From: Kiritimatiellia bacterium
Lineage (GTDB): Bacteria > Verrucomicrobiota > Kiritimatiellia > RFP12 > UBA1067
Length of the DNA stretch: 5,449 nt
Assembly: GCA_017959645.1 (NCBI GenBank)
Contig: JAGDAE010000007.1
Location: 1-5,449, forward strand
Direction: 5' to 3'
Within the stretch, counting starts at the first letter, position 1; every line of letters begins with the position of its first letter. A model generated the notes under the pieces. That model worked only from the letters and a program-made list of their open reading frames with translations. It did not search any database and had not been told where the DNA came from. Positions 5,425-5,449 of the stretch are shown in pieces. Both the position numbers and the translations under genes were made by a program.

Positions 5425-5449
5425 ATGGCGGTTTTCAAGTGCACCCATC
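5425..5449 (+). CDS. Possible start of a small rubredoxin-like or zinc-ribbon protein (3' truncated)
   Basis: The ATG at 5425 is preceded by AGGA at 5414-5417 with a 7-nt gap. It opens a frame of eight codons (MAVFKCTH) up to the window end. A short M-A-x-(F/W)-K-C-(T/S) beginning is typical of small rubredoxin-like or RCKP-type proteins, in which this cysteine is the first of four metal ligands, but eight residues cannot prove it. A competing start is GTG at 5382, close behind AAAGGA (5371-5376); it gives an open but unrecognisable frame to the window end. The ATG at 5380 is followed at once by a stop codon. Confidence 0.33.

Noticed and set aside
5206..5448. 80-codon open frame on the minus strand at the window end
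   Set aside because: It runs through the repeat block and both palindromic elements, has no upstream context because it begins at the window edge, and gives no recognisable protein.

Overview
The window looks like bacterial chromosome from a GC-rich, anaerobic, probably Gram-negative organism. By eye the coding DNA is near 60 % GC. The best guess for the lineage is the Planctomycetes-Verrucomicrobia-Chlamydiae group, most likely Kiritimatiellota or a gut-type Lentisphaerota relative. That guess rests on the class III ribonucleotide reductase activase (anaerobic life) and on two very large-surface-type secreted proteins: one with LamG-like repeats containing HxD(A/P)S and ending in EKWL/GKWL motifs, and one with PVC-style beta-sandwich domains. 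It is a style judgement from recalled sequences, not a search result.

Layout, all genes on the + strand. (1) 1-276: the C-terminal part of nrdG, cut by the window start. (2) 277-368: a short gap with a good sigma70-type promoter (TTGCAA, 18 bp, TAAAAT) and a strong Shine-Dalgarno. (3) 369-1991: a 540-residue exported, cysteine-rich beta-sandwich protein. (4) 2019-5111: a 1030-residue exported protein with three LamG-like repeats, 27 bp downstream and with its own Shine-Dalgarno. Genes 3 and 4 are almost certainly one operon for cell-surface or secreted proteins. (5) 5112-5424: a 313-bp gap with unusual structure: a 21-24 bp phased G-run/AT-rich tandem repeat, a 12-bp perfect palindrome, and an 11-bp perfect inverted repeat enclosing a TATAAT. 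(6) 5425-end: the possible first eight codons of a small gene (MAVFKCTH...), perhaps a rubredoxin-like zinc-ribbon protein, not provable here.

How the parts relate: nrdG serves anaerobic deoxynucleotide synthesis and is probably transcribed with genes outside the window (usually nrdD). The two surface proteins form a separate unit. Both have N-terminal export signals with Ser-Cys at residues 14-15, and both end in the same short tail pattern G-(L/M)-V-I-I-x-(R/K) directly followed by the stop codon. That tail is the most intriguing protein-level signal here and might be an undescribed C-terminal sorting or anchoring tag. The structured 3' intergenic block is the most intriguing DNA-level signal. 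No CRISPR array, tRNA, rRNA, transposase or complete insertion sequence is visible.
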